Assembly: GCF_001598355.1 (NCBI RefSeq)
Contig: NZ_BCYU01000004.1
Span: forward strand, 40,591 to 104,590
Reading direction: 5' to 3'
Length of the DNA stretch: 64,000 nt
Source: Sphingomonas asaccharolytica NBRC 15499
Lineage (GTDB): Bacteria > Pseudomonadota > Alphaproteobacteria > Sphingomonadales > Sphingomonadaceae
Under the pieces are notes generated by a model. The model searched no databases. It had not been told where the DNA came from and was given only the letters and a program-made list of their open reading frames with translations. Below, piece by piece: positions 35,221 to 46,325 of this stretch; position 1 is the first letter of the stretch; each line of letters opens with the position of its first letter. The translations under genes were made by a program, and so were the position numbers.

Positions 35221-36465
35221 TTGGCGATTGCCCATCGGCGGAGCAGATGCGTGGCGCAGTCAGCCGTTCTTGCACGATTTACGTCCGCACCCGAGAAGCG
35301 GAACTGGCGATCGGGTTGGAGCGCGATCCTCGCGCTGACACTCTGCGTGTCGACCCTGATCGCGTCCGAATTCATGCCGGTCAGCATCCTCAGCCCGATC
35401 GCGTCCGATCTGCACCTGACGCAAGGCGCGGCGGGCCAGGCGATCTCGATCTCCGGGCTGTTCGCGGTATTGACCAGCCTATCGCTGGCGACCGTCACGC
35501 GCGGATTGGACCGGCGGCTTCTGCTGCTCGGCCTCACCCTGCTCATACTGGCATCCGGGATGACGGTCGCCTTCGCTCCCAATTTTTTCTTGTTCATGGC
35601 CGGGCGCGCCATGATCGGCGTCGTCATCGGCGGCCTCTGGTCGATGTCCGCCGCGACGGTGATGCGGCTGGTGCCGGAGGATCAGGTGCCGCGCGCGCTT
35701 TCGCTGCTCAACGGCGGCAACGCGCTGGCCACCATTGTGGCGGCACCGCTCGGCAGCTTTCTCGGCCAGTATATCGGCTGGCGCGCCGCGTTCTTCCTGG
35801 TCGTGCCGTTGGCGGCGATAACCTTCGCCTGGCAGTGGCTGACGCTGCCGGCCATGCCTTCCGATCGATTGGCGGGCGGTGCCAGCGCTCTTGGCTTGCT
35901 GCGTCGTCCCGCCGCCCGCTTTGGCGCCGCGGCGGTCGCAATGTTGTTCGCCGGGCAATTCGCGCTCTTCATCTATATCCGCCCCTTTCTCGAAGGGGTG
36001 ACGCAGCTATCCGCTTCCGCGCTGTCGCTGGTGCTGCTGTTGATGGGGCTGGGCGGCCTGGTCGGGACCTGGATCTTCGGACGTCTGGTCGCACGCTTCC
36101 CGTCGGTGACGCTGATCCTGGCGCCCGTGGGGCTCGCCGTGATCGCTTGTACCCTGGTCGCGGTCGGACCGTTTGCCGTGCCGACTGCAGGCCTCCTGTT
36201 CCTTTGGGGCGCCATTGGCACCGGCGCACCGGTCGCCTGGCGGACCTGGGTGGCGCGGCGCTTCCCCAAGGATGCCGAAGCCGGGGGCGGGTTGCTCGTC
36301 GCCATCGTCCAACTGGCGATCACCCTCGGCGCGGCGGGCGGCGGCCTCCTGTTCGATGCCGCCGGATACCGGGCGACCTTCCTGGCGAGCGCCGCCCTGC
36401 TCGCGGCCGGCGCGCTGTTGGCCGCCCTGGATGCCCGGGAGCCGGACAATGTCGCGGCTCAATAG
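35221..36465 (+). CDS. MFS transporter (DHA1/AraJ-type exporter)
   Basis: The frame is 414 codons from a TTG at 35221; the GTG at 35251 is an alternative and the start is not certain. Twelve hydrophobic segments are evident. The MFS motif A region reads GLDRRLLLLGLTLL after helix 2, and GRAMIGVVIGGLWSMSAATVMRLVPE matches sugar/drug exporters of the AraJ/PbuE group. The protein should be an inner-membrane proton-coupled exporter of small molecules. Its substrate is not predictable. It follows the LysR gene and precedes paoABC. Confidence 0.85.
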   Translation: MAIAHRRSRCVAQSAVLARFTSAPEKRNWRSGWSAILALTLCVSTLIASEFMPVSILSPIASDLHLTQGAAGQAISISGLFAVLTSLSLATVTRGLDRRLLLLGLTLLILASGMTVAFAPNFFLFMAGRAMIGVVIGGLWSMSAATVMRLVPEDQVPRALSLLNGGNALATIVAAPLGSFLGQYIGWRAAFFLVVPLAAITFAWQWLTLPAMPSDRLAGGASALGLLRRPAARFGAAAVAMLFAGQFALFIYIRPFLEGVTQLSASALSLVLLLMGLGGLVGTWIFGRLVARFPSVTLILAPVGLAVIACTLVAVGPFAVPTAGLLFLWGAIGTGAPVAWRTWVARRFPKDAEAGGGLLVAIVQLAITLGAAGGGLLFDAAGYRATFLASAALLAAGALLAALDAREPDNVAAQ

Positions 36466-36820
36466 CCAAGCTGAGGACCTTCCGCCTGCGCTGGCTCTTT
36501 CAGACATTTGCCCTGATCCCGAAAAGGACACCGATATGGACATCACGCGCAATGGAGAGGGTGACCAACGGGGAGTATCTCGCCGACTTCGCCAACGACC
36601 GAGCGCGCTGCCATCAACATCGCGTTCGGCGTTTCGATCGCGAAGCACTCAAGGTATCGGGGCGGACAAAGCTGATGGAACCCGCGCTCTTCCGATGCGC
36701 TGAGGAGAGGCGCCGGCCACGCCGGCCGCGCCCGAGATTGGAGCGAGGTGGCTCGCCAAGTGCTGGCGGCATGGGGCAGAACGACATTGGATCATCATTG
36801 CCGGAATTGAGGGAAGCGAC
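36466..36820. other. Gap between the MFS gene and paoA, with a possible gene remnant
   Basis: This 355-base stretch has no intact gene. A short frame from ATG at 36536 begins MDITRNG, a start typical of some small cupin proteins, but the following sequence does not continue the cupin pattern and stops after about 55 codons. It may be a decayed gene; the evidence is weak. The paoA start at 36821 has GAGGGAAG upstream. Confidence 0.3.
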
Positions 36821-37456
36821 ATGTCGGACACCAACGACCTTGGCATCTCGAGACGGGGCGTCCTCGCCAGCGGCGCGGCGACTGCCGTGATTGCGGCCGC
36901 TCCCGGCGCGGCGGCCACGGCCGACCCCGGGCGCGCCGCGCCGCCCACTATGGCTGTGTCGTTCAAGGTCAATGGCGAAGCGCATGCGCTGACGGTCGAT
37001 ACCCGTACGACGTTGCTCGACGCGCTGCGCGAGCATCTGCACCTGACCGGCACCAAGAAGGGCTGCGATCACGGCCAGTGCGGGGCCTGCACGGTGCTGG
37101 TCAACGGCACCCGCATCAACAGCTGTCTCAGCCTGGCGCTGCAGCATGAGGGGGACGAGGTCACCACGATCGAGGGGCTCGGCACGCCCGATCGCTTGCA
37201 CCCGATGCAGGCCGCGTTCGTGAAGCATGACGGCTACCAATGCGGCTATTGCACGCCGGGGCAGATCTGCTCGGCCGTCGCCATGCTCGACGAGATCAAA
37301 CGCGGCGTGCCCAGCCATGTCCAGTCGGACGTGACGGCACGGCCCAGCCTCACCAATGCGGAGCTGCGCGAGCGGATGAGCGGTAATATCTGCCGCTGCG
37401 GTGCCTATTCCAACATCGCGGAGGCGATCACCGAAGTCGCGGGAGCAGGGGCATGA
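36821..37456 (+). CDS. paoA: Aldehyde oxidoreductase [2Fe-2S] subunit PaoA
   Basis: The 211-residue protein starts with a Tat signal (SRRGVLASG, Arg11-Arg12), so the complex is periplasmic. It carries the two [2Fe-2S] clusters of the xanthine oxidase family: Cys82, 87, 90 and 102 ([10 protein letters not shown]) and Cys141, 144, 191 and 193 (CGYC and CRCGAY). PaoABC oxidises aldehydes, mainly aromatic ones, to acids and protects the cell. The gene overlaps paoB by ATGA (37453-37456). Confidence 0.93.
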   Translation: MSDTNDLGISRRGVLASGAATAVIAAAPGAAATADPGRAAPPTMAVSFKVNGEAHALTVDTRTTLLDALREHLHLTGTKKGCDHGQCGACTVLVNGTRINSCLSLALQHEGDEVTTIEGLGTPDRLHPMQAAFVKHDGYQCGYCTPGQICSAVAMLDEIKRGVPSHVQSDVTARPSLTNAELRERMSGNICRCGAYSNIAEAITEVAGAGA

Positions 37457-38406
37457 AAGCCTTCACCTATGAGCGCGCCAAGGACCCGGTCGGCGCGGCG
37501 CGCGCAGTCGCCAGCCAGTCCGGCGCCAAGTTCCTGGCCGGCGGCACCAACTTGCTCGATCTGATGAAGCTGCAGATCGAGACACCCGTTCACTTGGTCG
37601 ATGTCCAGGATATCGGGCTCGACAAGATCGAGCCGACCGCGGACGGCGGGCTCAGGATCGGCGCGCTGGTGACCAACACCGATCTGGCTAGCGATAGGCG
37701 CGTCCGGCGCGATTATGGCGTGCTGAGCCGGGCGATCGTCGCCGGCGCGTCCGGGCAGCTTCGCAACAAGGCGACCACCGCAGGCAATCTGCTCCAACGC
37801 ACGCGTTGCCCCTATTTTTACGACACGAACATGCCGTGCAACAAGCGCAAGCCCGGCTCGGGCTGCTCCGCGATCGGCGGTTTTAGCCGGCAATTGGCAG
37901 TGATCGGATCGAGCGATCATTGTATCGCGACCAACCCGTCGGACATGGCGGTGGGGTTGCGCGTCCTCGACGCGACAGTGGAGACGGTGAAGCCCGACGG
38001 CAGCACCCGCGCCATCCCAATCGCCGAGTTTCACCCTCTCCCCGGCGACACGCCGCATATCGAGACGGTGCTGACGCCCGGCGAGCTCATCACCGGCGTG
38101 ACCTTGCCCAAGCCGATCGGCGGCTTCCATCACTACGAGAAGGTCCGCGACCGCGCCTCCTACGCCTTTGCGCTCGTCTCGGTCGCGGCGGTGATCCACA
38201 AGGACGGCAGCGGGCGCGTGGCGCTGGGCGGCGTCGCGCACAAGCCGTGGCGAGTCGAGGCGGCCGAGGCAGCGATGCCCCGCGGCGCCAAGGACGTCGC
38301 CGGCCGGCTTCTCGCCGGCGCCCGTCCGATGCCGGACAATGCGTTCAAGATCCCGCTGGCCGAACGGACGCTGGCGGCAGCGATCGATCAGGGGAAAGCG
38401 GCATGA
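37453..38406 (+). CDS. paoB: Aldehyde oxidoreductase FAD subunit PaoB
   Basis: This 317-residue FAD-binding subunit has the FAD loop [11 protein letters not shown] near residue 29 and [14 protein letters not shown]. The segment with Cys119, Cys129 and Cys138 ([17 protein letters not shown]) is the insertion that in E. coli PaoB binds an extra [4Fe-4S] cluster, which separates PaoB from ordinary xanthine dehydrogenase FAD subunits. It passes electrons between the PaoA clusters and FAD. Overlaps paoC by ATGA (38403-38406). Confidence 0.93.
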   Translation: MKAFTYERAKDPVGAARAVASQSGAKFLAGGTNLLDLMKLQIETPVHLVDVQDIGLDKIEPTADGGLRIGALVTNTDLASDRRVRRDYGVLSRAIVAGASGQLRNKATTAGNLLQRTRCPYFYDTNMPCNKRKPGSGCSAIGGFSRQLAVIGSSDHCIATNPSDMAVGLRVLDATVETVKPDGSTRAIPIAEFHPLPGDTPHIETVLTPGELITGVTLPKPIGGFHHYEKVRDRASYAFALVSVAAVIHKDGSGRVALGGVAHKPWRVEAAEAAMPRGAKDVAGRLLAGARPMPDNAFKIPLAERTLAAAIDQGKAA

Positions 38407-40619
38407 AGTTCGACACGCCTGCGGGCCAAAACCCGATCGATCGCGCAAAAGTGGTCGGTTGTGCGCATGACCGTATCGACGGTCCGTTCAAGACCACAGG
38501 GCAAGCGCCTTATGCCTATGAGCATCATCGCCACGTCGGCAATCCCGCTTACGGTTATGTTGTCGGTTCGGCGATCGCCAAGGGGCGGATCCGGTCGATC
38601 AAGCTCGACGCGGCCAAAGTCGCGCCGGGCGTGCTCGCGATCGTCGCGGCGACCGATACCGGCAAACTCGGCAAGGGCGATTTCAACACGGTCAAGCTGT
38701 TCGGCGGCCCCGAGATCGACCATTATCATCAGGCCATCGCCGTCGTCGTCGCGGAGACTTTCGAGCAGGCGCGCGCCGCGGCGGCGTTGGTGCGCGTGGA
38801 CTATGACCGTGGGCAAGGCCGGTTCGATCTCGACGAGGCGCTCAAGACCGCGCCGCTGACCGGCGGCGACAGCAACCAGGGCGGTGCGCCGAAGGCCGAT
38901 CGAACAGGCTCGTTCGAGGAGGCGTTCGCCCGTGCGCCGGTCACGCTCGACGCGCTCTATTCCACGCCCGACCATAGCCATGCGATGATGGAGCCGCATG
39001 CCTCGATCGCTGCCTGGAACGGCGATCAGCTCACGCTGTGGACATCGAGTCAGATGATCAATTGGGGGCGATCCGACCTCGCCAAGACGCTCGGCATTCC
39101 CAAGGAGAAGATCCGCTTCCTCTCGCCCTTCATCGGCGGCGGCTTCGGCGGGAAGCTGTTCCTGCGTACCGATGCCGTTCTCGCAGCACTAGGCGCGAAG
39201 GCGGCGGGGCGGCCGGTCAAACTGGCTTTGCCGCGTCCGTTCGTGGCCAACAATACCACCCATCGGCCGGCCACGCGGCAGCGCATCCGGATCGGCGCCG
39301 AGCGCGACGGGACGATCACCGCCATCGCGCATGAAAGCGGGTCGGGCGACCAGCCCAATGGCGAGCCCGAAACGGCGGTCAATCAGACCAAACTGCTCTA
39401 CGCCGGCGCCAATCGCCTGACCGCGATGCGGCTGGCGGTGCTCGATTTGCCCGAAGGCAATGCCATGCGCGCGCCGGGCGAGGCGCCCGGGCTGATGGCG
39501 CTGGAAATCGCGATGGACGAGATGGCCGAAAAGCTCGGCATGGATCCGGTCGATTTTCGGGTCAGGAACGATACTCAGGTCGATCCTGAAAAGCCCGCGC
39601 GCCGCTTTTCCGAACGCCAGCTAATTCGTTGCCTGCGTGAAGGCGCGGATCGGTTCGGCTGGTCGCAGCGCAAGGCCCGGCCCGGCCAGGTTCGCGACGG
39701 CCGCTGGCTGATCGGGATGGGCATGGCGGCGGCGTTCCGCAACCATATCAATTTCCCGTCGGGCGCCCGCGTTCGCCTGAGTGGCGATGGACGCGTAATG
39801 GTCGAGACCGACATGACCGACATCGGCACCGGCAGCTACACGATCATCGCCCAGACCGCGGCGGAGATGATGGGCGTGCCGATAGAGGCAGTGACGGTGA
39901 AGCTCGGTAGTTCCGATTTCCCCGTCGCCGCGGGCTCGGGCGGACAATTCGGCGCGGCCAACTCGACCGCGGGCGTCTATGCCGCCTGCGTAAAGTTGCG
40001 AGAAGAGGTCGCAGGGCGGCTCGGGTTCAACTCGACTGATGCCGTATTCGAGGCGGGCAAAGTGCGCAGCGGCAACCGCTCCGCCCCGCTGGCGCAAGCC
40101 GCCGCCGGCGGGGATCTGGTCGCGGAGGACAAGATCGAGTTCGGCGATCTCGGCAAGACGCATCAGCTGTCGACCTTCGGGTCACATTTCGTCGAGGTCG
40201 GCGTCGACGCTTATACCGGCGTCACCCGCGTGCGGCGGATGCTGGCGGTGTGCGCGGCGGGGCGCATCATCAATCCCAAGTCGGCGCGCAGCCAGGTGAT
40301 CGGGGCGATGACCATGGGAGTCGGCTCAGCGCTGATGGAGGAGCTGGCGGTCGACAAGCGTTTCGGCTTTTTCGTCAACCACGATCTCGCCGGCTACGAA
40401 GTGCCGGTCCATGCCGACATCCCCCATCAGGACGTCGTCTTCCTCGATGAGGCTGACGACAAGGCCAACCCGATGAAGGCGAAGGGTGTCGGCGAGCTCG
40501 GCCTGTGCGGGGTCGGTGCCGCGGTCGCCAACGCTATCTACAACGCCACCGGCGTCCGCGTCCGCGACTACCCGATCACGCTCGAGAAACACCTCGCCCG
40601 GTTGCCGACGCTGGCCTGA
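38403..40619 (+). CDS. paoC: Aldehyde oxidoreductase molybdenum-cofactor subunit PaoC
   Basis: The start is ATG at 38403, overlapping the paoB stop; longer readings begin inside paoB. The 738-residue subunit has the molybdopterin-binding segments of the xanthine oxidase family: [47 protein letters not shown] and [12 protein letters not shown]. The catalytic glutamate is in the C-terminal [14 protein letters not shown]. The enzyme probably uses the cytosine-dinucleotide form of the cofactor, as in E. coli, and needs a PaoD-like chaperone that is not seen nearby. It ends 17 bases before the convergent NHL/M23 gene. Confidence 0.94.
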   Translation: MKFDTPAGQNPIDRAKVVGCAHDRIDGPFKTTGQAPYAYEHHRHVGNPAYGYVVGSAIAKGRIRSIKLDAAKVAPGVLAIVAATDTGKLGKGDFNTVKLFGGPEIDHYHQAIAVVVAETFEQARAAAALVRVDYDRGQGRFDLDEALKTAPLTGGDSNQGGAPKADRTGSFEEAFARAPVTLDALYSTPDHSHAMMEPHASIAAWNGDQLTLWTSSQMINWGRSDLAKTLGIPKEKIRFLSPFIGGGFGGKLFLRTDAVLAALGAKAAGRPVKLALPRPFVANNTTHRPATRQRIRIGAERDGTITAIAHESGSGDQPNGEPETAVNQTKLLYAGANRLTAMRLAVLDLPEGNAMRAPGEAPGLMALEIAMDEMAEKLGMDPVDFRVRNDTQVDPEKPARRFSERQLIRCLREGADRFGWSQRKARPGQVRDGRWLIGMGMAAAFRNHINFPSGARVRLSGDGRVMVETDMTDIGTGSYTIIAQTAAEMMGVPIEAVTVKLGSSDFPVAAGSGGQFGAANSTAGVYAACVKLREEVAGRLGFNSTDAVFEAGKVRSGNRSAPLAQAAAGGDLVAEDKIEFGDLGKTHQLSTFGSHFVEVGVDAYTGVTRVRRMLAVCAAGRIINPKSARSQVIGAMTMGVGSALMEELAVDKRFGFFVNHDLAGYEVPVHADIPHQDVVFLDEADDKANPMKAKGVGELGLCGVGAAVANAIYNATGVRVRDYPITLEKHLARLPTLA

Positions 40620-40636
40620 GCCTCCTGCGCTCCGGC

Positions 40637-42718
40637 TCAGAGGATGATGATCGGTAGATCCCGTCCGGCCGATGCGACGTTTCCGCAGCGGTCGGCGGCA
40701 TAAATGCGGATCTTGTAATTGCCGGGCGCGACACCCGCCGGGTTCCAGCCGCCCGGACTCATGCGGCCATGACGCACGACATTGGTGACGACGTAGAGAA
40801 ACCGCGTCCGCTGGTCGCTATGAACCGTGTCGCCGCTGTCGGGTGCGTAAGCGACTTTCGCCGCAAAGGCCGCCGTGGGCATGCGATCGAACTCGATCGT
40901 GATACGCGGCCGTTCGAACCCGGCCACCGGCGTGCCGTCCTGCTTCAGGATCTGGAAGCCTGCCGCATAGAGGCCAAGACGGCGACGCGCGGCATTGTCG
41001 TCGACCTGGTCCCAGGCCTCGGCGACGATCCCGACCGCGCCGCCGGCGGCGGGAACGACCAGCCGTCCTTTCTGCATTTCGCTCAGCCGCTGACCATTAG
41101 CATCGAGCACATAGATGTCGTCGATATGCGGCGCGACGTGATCGCCGAAGTTGGGGAAACGCAGCAACAGCGCGTTGACCTTGGCGCGCGGGGCTCCGAG
41201 TTCGAGATGGACGTGCGCCATGCGGTTGATTGTGCCGAGCGGATCGCCGACCCGGAAACGGGTGCCGCGCTTCACGCGCACCCGGACGACATGGCCTTCG
41301 CTGTCGCGGATGATCTGGAAACGGCCCGCGTCCAGCGGCGTGCCGGTCGCAGTGCGGCCGACGCGCATATGGATATAGGTCATCTGGTCGACGCGTAGGC
41401 CTTCGCTCAGGCCCTCGACATCCCAATTGGGAAGCGGATCCCGCACCGTCTCGTCCGCCGAGGCGAGCACCGTCCCTCCGACTGGCGCGCTGATATCCAG
41501 ACCGGCATGGAGATGATCGCGGCTTTCGCCGTTATAATTGCCGCGCACTTCGCCCATGTCGCCGACCACTTCATGCCAGCCAAATTGCGGACCGACCGGC
41601 CAGGGGAAGACTGGCTTGCTGACCAGCGCAGGGACAATTGGTTCGGGAATGGCTGTCGGCATCGGGGCGGCATCGGCACGACGCGGGCTGAGCCTGCGAA
41701 TGGCATAGGCCGAGGCGTCGGCAATATAGAGGCCGCCTGCGCCATCGATCGCGAGCCCCGCCGGCCCCGTCAGCGGCAGCGCGGCATTCCCGTCGATCGT
41801 CGACCCCGGCCCCGCGAGCACGCGCAACGATCCCGCGGGCGACATCTCGACGATCCGCCCGCGGCGATAGCAAGCGACATAGACGAACCCGTCCCAGGTT
41901 GGTGCCAGTCCGACGATCCCCTGCAACAGGCCGGCGCCGTCATTCGGATCGGTACGGGCGAGCGTCGAAACCCGCCCGTCTTTCTCGACTTTGCGGATCG
42001 CGTTGTTGGCCGAGTCCGCGACGAGCAGCGCGCCGTGCCGATCGAGCGCGATCCCGGTCGGCGTGTCGAACGCCGCGGCCGCGCTTTGTCCATCGGCAAA
42101 GCCCGGAGCGCCCTGTCCCGCCAGCGTCCGCACTTGGCCGTCGGGTGTGATGACGCGGATACGGTCGTTATAGCTGTCCGCGACATAGACATTGCCTTTG
42201 TCATCGGCCGCCACGCCGATCGGCCCATTGAAGCGCGCGGTCGCGGCGGGGCCATCGCGATACCCCGCCGCTCCGTTTCCGGCGAGCGTCGTCACCCCGC
42301 CATCGGGACCGATCTTGCGGATCGAATTGGCGCCAGTGTCCGCGACGAAGAGGTTACCGGTGGCGTCCAGCGCAAGGCCGGATGGCGTAATGAACGATCC
42401 CGGCAAAGTGCTCACAATCCCGTCGAGATCGATCTTGCGGATGCGGCCGGTGTCGCCGGCGTCCGCCACGAATAAAGTACCGCGAGCATCCAGGACGACC
42501 GCGAAGGGATCACCGAATCGCGCCTTTGTCGGTCCGCCGTCGGCCTGTCCCCGCACTCCACCGCCGGCAACATTGGTCATGGCCACCGGCCAACCGAACC
42601 GCGTCGGCGGAGGCGTGAACCAGCCGAGCGTCATCAGCAGCCAAACCACGCTCCCCGCCGCCGCGAGGACGATCAGACCCAAAAAGATGGCGACCTTGCG
42701 CGGCGATTTCACGAGCAT
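40637..42718 (-). CDS. Membrane-anchored NHL-propeller protein with M23 peptidase-like domain
   Basis: The 693-residue protein has an N-terminal transmembrane anchor (about 9-31). About six NHL repeats follow between residues 60 and 345, each with the pattern G-x-x-Y/L/F-V-A-D-x-x-N-x-x-I-R (FVADTGANSIRKI, YVADSYNDRIRVI, LVADSANNAIRKV). From about 378 a LytM/M23-like domain follows with HAGLD (His404, Asp408) and HVH (His504) in the usual zinc-ligand pattern. A further beta-rich C-terminal domain ends the protein. The periplasmic location is inferred from the anchor. Whether it cleaves peptidoglycan or another substrate is unknown; the fusion is unusual. Confidence 0.82.
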   Translation of the reverse strand: MLVKSPRKVAIFLGLIVLAAAGSVVWLLMTLGWFTPPPTRFGWPVAMTNVAGGGVRGQADGGPTKARFGDPFAVVLDARGTLFVADAGDTGRIRKIDLDGIVSTLPGSFITPSGLALDATGNLFVADTGANSIRKIGPDGGVTTLAGNGAAGYRDGPAATARFNGPIGVAADDKGNVYVADSYNDRIRVITPDGQVRTLAGQGAPGFADGQSAAAAFDTPTGIALDRHGALLVADSANNAIRKVEKDGRVSTLARTDPNDGAGLLQGIVGLAPTWDGFVYVACYRRGRIVEMSPAGSLRVLAGPGSTIDGNAALPLTGPAGLAIDGAGGLYIADASAYAIRRLSPRRADAAPMPTAIPEPIVPALVSKPVFPWPVGPQFGWHEVVGDMGEVRGNYNGESRDHLHAGLDISAPVGGTVLASADETVRDPLPNWDVEGLSEGLRVDQMTYIHMRVGRTATGTPLDAGRFQIIRDSEGHVVRVRVKRGTRFRVGDPLGTINRMAHVHLELGAPRAKVNALLLRFPNFGDHVAPHIDDIYVLDANGQRLSEMQKGRLVVPAAGGAVGIVAEAWDQVDDNAARRRLGLYAAGFQILKQDGTPVAGFERPRITIEFDRMPTAAFAAKVAYAPDSGDTVHSDQRTRFLYVVTNVVRHGRMSPGGWNPAGVAPGNYKIRIYAADRCGNVASAGRDLPIIIL

Positions 42719-42915
42719 GCGGATGCCCTAGCAACAAACCAGCCAGCATCTCCACAGGGTTGCAACGATTGCTCACCACCCGATCCGCGATCCCGCTAAC
42801 CGTTTCAACCTAGCGGCGAGCGAACTGATTCTGGCCGCGTGGTCTCCGCCATCGAGCGAGGACCACGCAACTTTCAGCGCCGTTTTTGCTTTGGCCCTGA
42901 TTGCAGCCGACGAGA

Positions 42916-43905
<990 letters not shown>

Positions 43906-44003
43906 GATCACGTCTCCATCAGAAAGTCCGCCGGCGATATGGCGTGCTCGACTGTCCGCATTAGGCCATCTATATCGCACATCCTGTTCGATGAGGTCGA
44001 CCA

Positions 44004-44909
44004 ATGGACCGCGACAGCCTGCCCCAGCTTGCCCTGTTTGCCGAAGTCGCCCGCACCGGCGGCTTTCGCGCCGCCGCCCGCCAACTCGGCATGTCGCCAT
44101 CGGCGGTCAGTCACGCGGTTGGTGCGCTGGAGGCCCGACTGGGCATGCGATTGCTCAACCGCACCACGCGCAGCCTCGCGCTGACAGAAGCCGGGCAGCG
44201 GCTGCTCGGCCGGCTCGGTCCGGCATTGGGCGAGATCGAGGAAGCGATGCGCGATGCGCACGCTACCGACACCACACCCGCCGGTCCAGTGCGCGTGACC
44301 GCGCCGCGCTCCGCCACGCTGCAGATGATCGGACCGCATCTTGCCGCCTTTGCCGAGGCCTATCCGTCGGTCGCAATCGACCTGGTCGTCGAGGATCGCT
44401 TTGTCGATATCGTCGCCGACGGCTTCGACGTCGGGCTTCGCCTCGGCGAAAACCTGCAGCCGGACATGATCGCCACACGGATTGGTGGACCGCAACGCTT
44501 CACGATCGTGGCTGCCCCAGCCTATATCGACCGCCACGGCGCTCCCCTGACGCTAGAGGATCTGGCACGGCATCGGTGTCTGGTTCGCCGCTTCACCGGC
44601 GGCGGCGTCTATCAATGGGAAGTGGTCCGCGACGGCGCGGAAATCACGCTAGGCGCCGCACGAGACTCCTTCACCACCAATGACGATCAGCTCATGGTGC
44701 GGGCCGTGCTCGATGGCATGGGGATCGCCTTCCTTCACGAACATCGGATCGCGGGTTACCTGGCCAGCGGGGAATTGGTGGAACTGTTTCCCGACAATTG
44801 CCCGCCTTTTCCCGGCTATTATCTCTACCATGCCAGTCGTCGTCACGTACGCCCGGCGGTTCGCGCGTTCATAGACTTCTTCGTCGCCGCGAACCGTCCG
44901 GCTCGCTAG
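44004..44909 (+). CDS. LysR-family transcriptional regulator (divergent from the aldo/keto reductase)
   Basis: The 301-residue regulator has the N-terminal helix-turn-helix FRAAARQLGMSPSAVSHAV, MRLLNRTTRSLALTEAGQRLL, and a substrate-binding domain with VAIDLVVEDRFVDIVADGFDVGLRLGE (cited in part). The pair LysR/aldo-keto reductase in divergent arrangement is common, and the regulator usually acts on the shared promoter region of about 98 bases. It is related to the LysR at 34220 (both have RFVDVV/RFVDIV and similar spacing), so they belong to one subgroup. Confidence 0.92.
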   Translation: MDRDSLPQLALFAEVARTGGFRAAARQLGMSPSAVSHAVGALEARLGMRLLNRTTRSLALTEAGQRLLGRLGPALGEIEEAMRDAHATDTTPAGPVRVTAPRSATLQMIGPHLAAFAEAYPSVAIDLVVEDRFVDIVADGFDVGLRLGENLQPDMIATRIGGPQRFTIVAAPAYIDRHGAPLTLEDLARHRCLVRRFTGGGVYQWEVVRDGAEITLGAARDSFTTNDDQLMVRAVLDGMGIAFLHEHRIAGYLASGELVELFPDNCPPFPGYYLYHASRRHVRPAVRAFIDFFVAANRPAR

Positions 44910-45111
44910 TCGCGCCCGACATACGTGCGAACCTGCTGACCGGGAGATGTCGCTGTCCGTCGCCCTGCGACGCTCGCTCTCGCAGTCGCGTCATTCAGTC
45001 GCGTAGATTGACGACAACATCCCAATCGGTGTGTGCGGCGGCAATTGTTGATGAAAATATGCTGTAAACCAGCCGATTGGTGGACCTTTCCGGACGATGC
45101 CGGAAGGTCCC
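44910..45111. other. Gap downstream of the LysR gene
   Basis: No gene is evident. It contains the stem-loop at 45082-45110 downstream of the tRNA on the minus strand. Confidence 0.5.
45082..45110 (-). terminator. Stem-loop just downstream of tRNA-Leu
   Basis: GGACCTTTCCGG (45082-45093) pairs with CCGGAAGGTCC (45100-45110) with one bulged base and a six-base loop. It lies directly after the tRNA 3' end. There is no U-run after it, so it may be a processing or weak termination signal rather than a classical intrinsic terminator. Confidence 0.4.
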
Positions 45112-45198
45112 TGGTGCCCAGAAGAGGACTCGAACCTCCACGCCCTTGCGAGCGCCAGCACCTGAAGCTGGTGCGTCTACCAATTCCGCCATCTGGGC
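45112..45198 (-). tRNA. tRNA-Leu (anticodon CAG)
   Basis: The 87-base gene folds as a class II tRNA. The acceptor stem GCCCAGA pairs with TCTGGGC, followed by A and an encoded CCA. The D-arm has GGCGGAATTGGTAGACGC, typical of tRNA-Leu. The anticodon stem CCAGC/GCTGG encloses the loop TTCAGGT, giving anticodon CAG. A long variable arm and the T-arm GGTTCGAGTCC follow. Confidence 0.96.
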
Positions 45199-45315
45199 AC
45201 GGGGTAGGGGGCGCGCTCTATTGGCGCACCTGCTGGTTGTCAACAGCGACCGCGACGCTTGCGGCACGGCGCGGGTCGCGGCATGGGGAGGCTAGGCATG
45301 GTGTCGAGGATCGTC

Positions 45316-46272
45316 ATGAAGGACAAGCTGGTAACACTGATCGGCGGAGGCGGATTCATCGGCCGTTACGTCGCGCAGGAATTGCTCGCCGCGGGCGCGC
45401 GGATTCGCGTGGTCGAGCGCGATCCGCGCCGCGCCTGGTTCCTGAAGCCGCTGGGCGGGCTCGGTCAGACGCAGTTCGTCGCCGCCGACGTGACCAAGCC
45501 GGACACGATCGCGCGTGCGGTCGCCGGCTCGGACGCCGTGGTCTATCTGGTGGGAACCTGGGGTCCCGATTTCCACGGCATCCACGTCGCGGGCGTGCGC
45601 GCGTCGGCGAAGGCGGCGCGCGATACTGGCGCGGCGGCGTTCCTCCATCTCTCGGCGCTCGGTGCCGATGCCGAGTCGCCGTCGCGTTATTATGCCAGCA
45701 AGGCAGCGGGCGAAGCCGCGGCGCGCGAGGTTTTTCCGGATGCCATCGTGCTCCGTCCCTCGGTTGTGTTCGGGCCTGAAGACAAGTTCCTCAACCGCTT
45801 CGCCGGGATGATCAGCAGTGCCCCGGGCGTGTTCGGTCGCGCGGCGGTGCCGGTGTTGCGCGCGGGCGCTAAATTCCAGCCGGTCCATGTCGTCGACGTC
45901 GCGCGCGCGGTCGTGCGGGCTTTGGAAGAGAGCGATTCGCAGGCTGGCCGGACGATCGAGGCGACCGGTCCCGAAGTCATCACGATGCGCGACCTGCTGC
46001 GCTGGCTGTCCGAGACGATCGGGCGCGAGGCCGACTTCATAGAATTGCCCGACATTGCCGGCCAGGCGATCGCTTACGCCGGCTTCCTGCCGGGCGCGCC
46101 GATCAAGCTCGACCAGTGGAAGATGCTCAAGACCGACAATGTCGCCAGCGGCACGCTTCCGGGGCTCGAATCGCTTGGCATCACGCCGACGCCGATGGAG
46201 GCGGTCGCGGGGTCCTGGCTGGTGCAATATCGCAAGGCGGGCCGGTTCGGCCTGCGTGCCAAGGCGGCCTGA
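45316..46272 (+). CDS. NDUFA9-like NAD(P)-binding protein (atypical SDR)
   Basis: The ATG at 45316 is preferred over one at 45298 because it has GAGGA upstream and begins right before the Rossmann loop (MKDKLVTLIGGGGFIGRYV). The 318-residue protein belongs to the atypical SDR group that includes the complex I accessory subunit NDUFA9. Family features are LSALGADAESPSRYYASKAAGE, LRPSVVFGPEDKFLNRFAGM and a PVHVVDVARAV segment. Homologs are common in alphaproteobacteria next to uppP; the role is probably NAD(P)H binding linked to complex I or quinone metabolism, which is inference. Confidence 0.85.
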   Translation: MKDKLVTLIGGGGFIGRYVAQELLAAGARIRVVERDPRRAWFLKPLGGLGQTQFVAADVTKPDTIARAVAGSDAVVYLVGTWGPDFHGIHVAGVRASAKAARDTGAAAFLHLSALGADAESPSRYYASKAAGEAAAREVFPDAIVLRPSVVFGPEDKFLNRFAGMISSAPGVFGRAAVPVLRAGAKFQPVHVVDVARAVVRALEESDSQAGRTIEATGPEVITMRDLLRWLSETIGREADFIELPDIAGQAIAYAGFLPGAPIKLDQWKMLKTDNVASGTLPGLESLGITPTPMEAVAGSWLVQYRKAGRFGLRAKAA

Positions 46273-46325
46273 CCTTCCAACAGACATCCGTTCGCGGCTG
46301 CGCCCGCGTATAGGGAGTATCCTCC

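Noticed and set aside
35247..36890. 547-codon plus-strand open frame
   Set aside because: It covers the MFS transporter in a different frame; its translation is Arg-rich and lacks membrane segments.
37920..38402. Long upstream extension of paoC
   Set aside because: It would begin inside paoB and adds a non-homologous Arg-rich stretch. ATG at 38403 with its four-base overlap is the normal start.
40617..40639. Short TGAGCC/GGCTCA hairpin between paoC and the NHL gene as a shared terminator
   Set aside because: The stem has only six base pairs, overlaps both coding ends and has no U-run.
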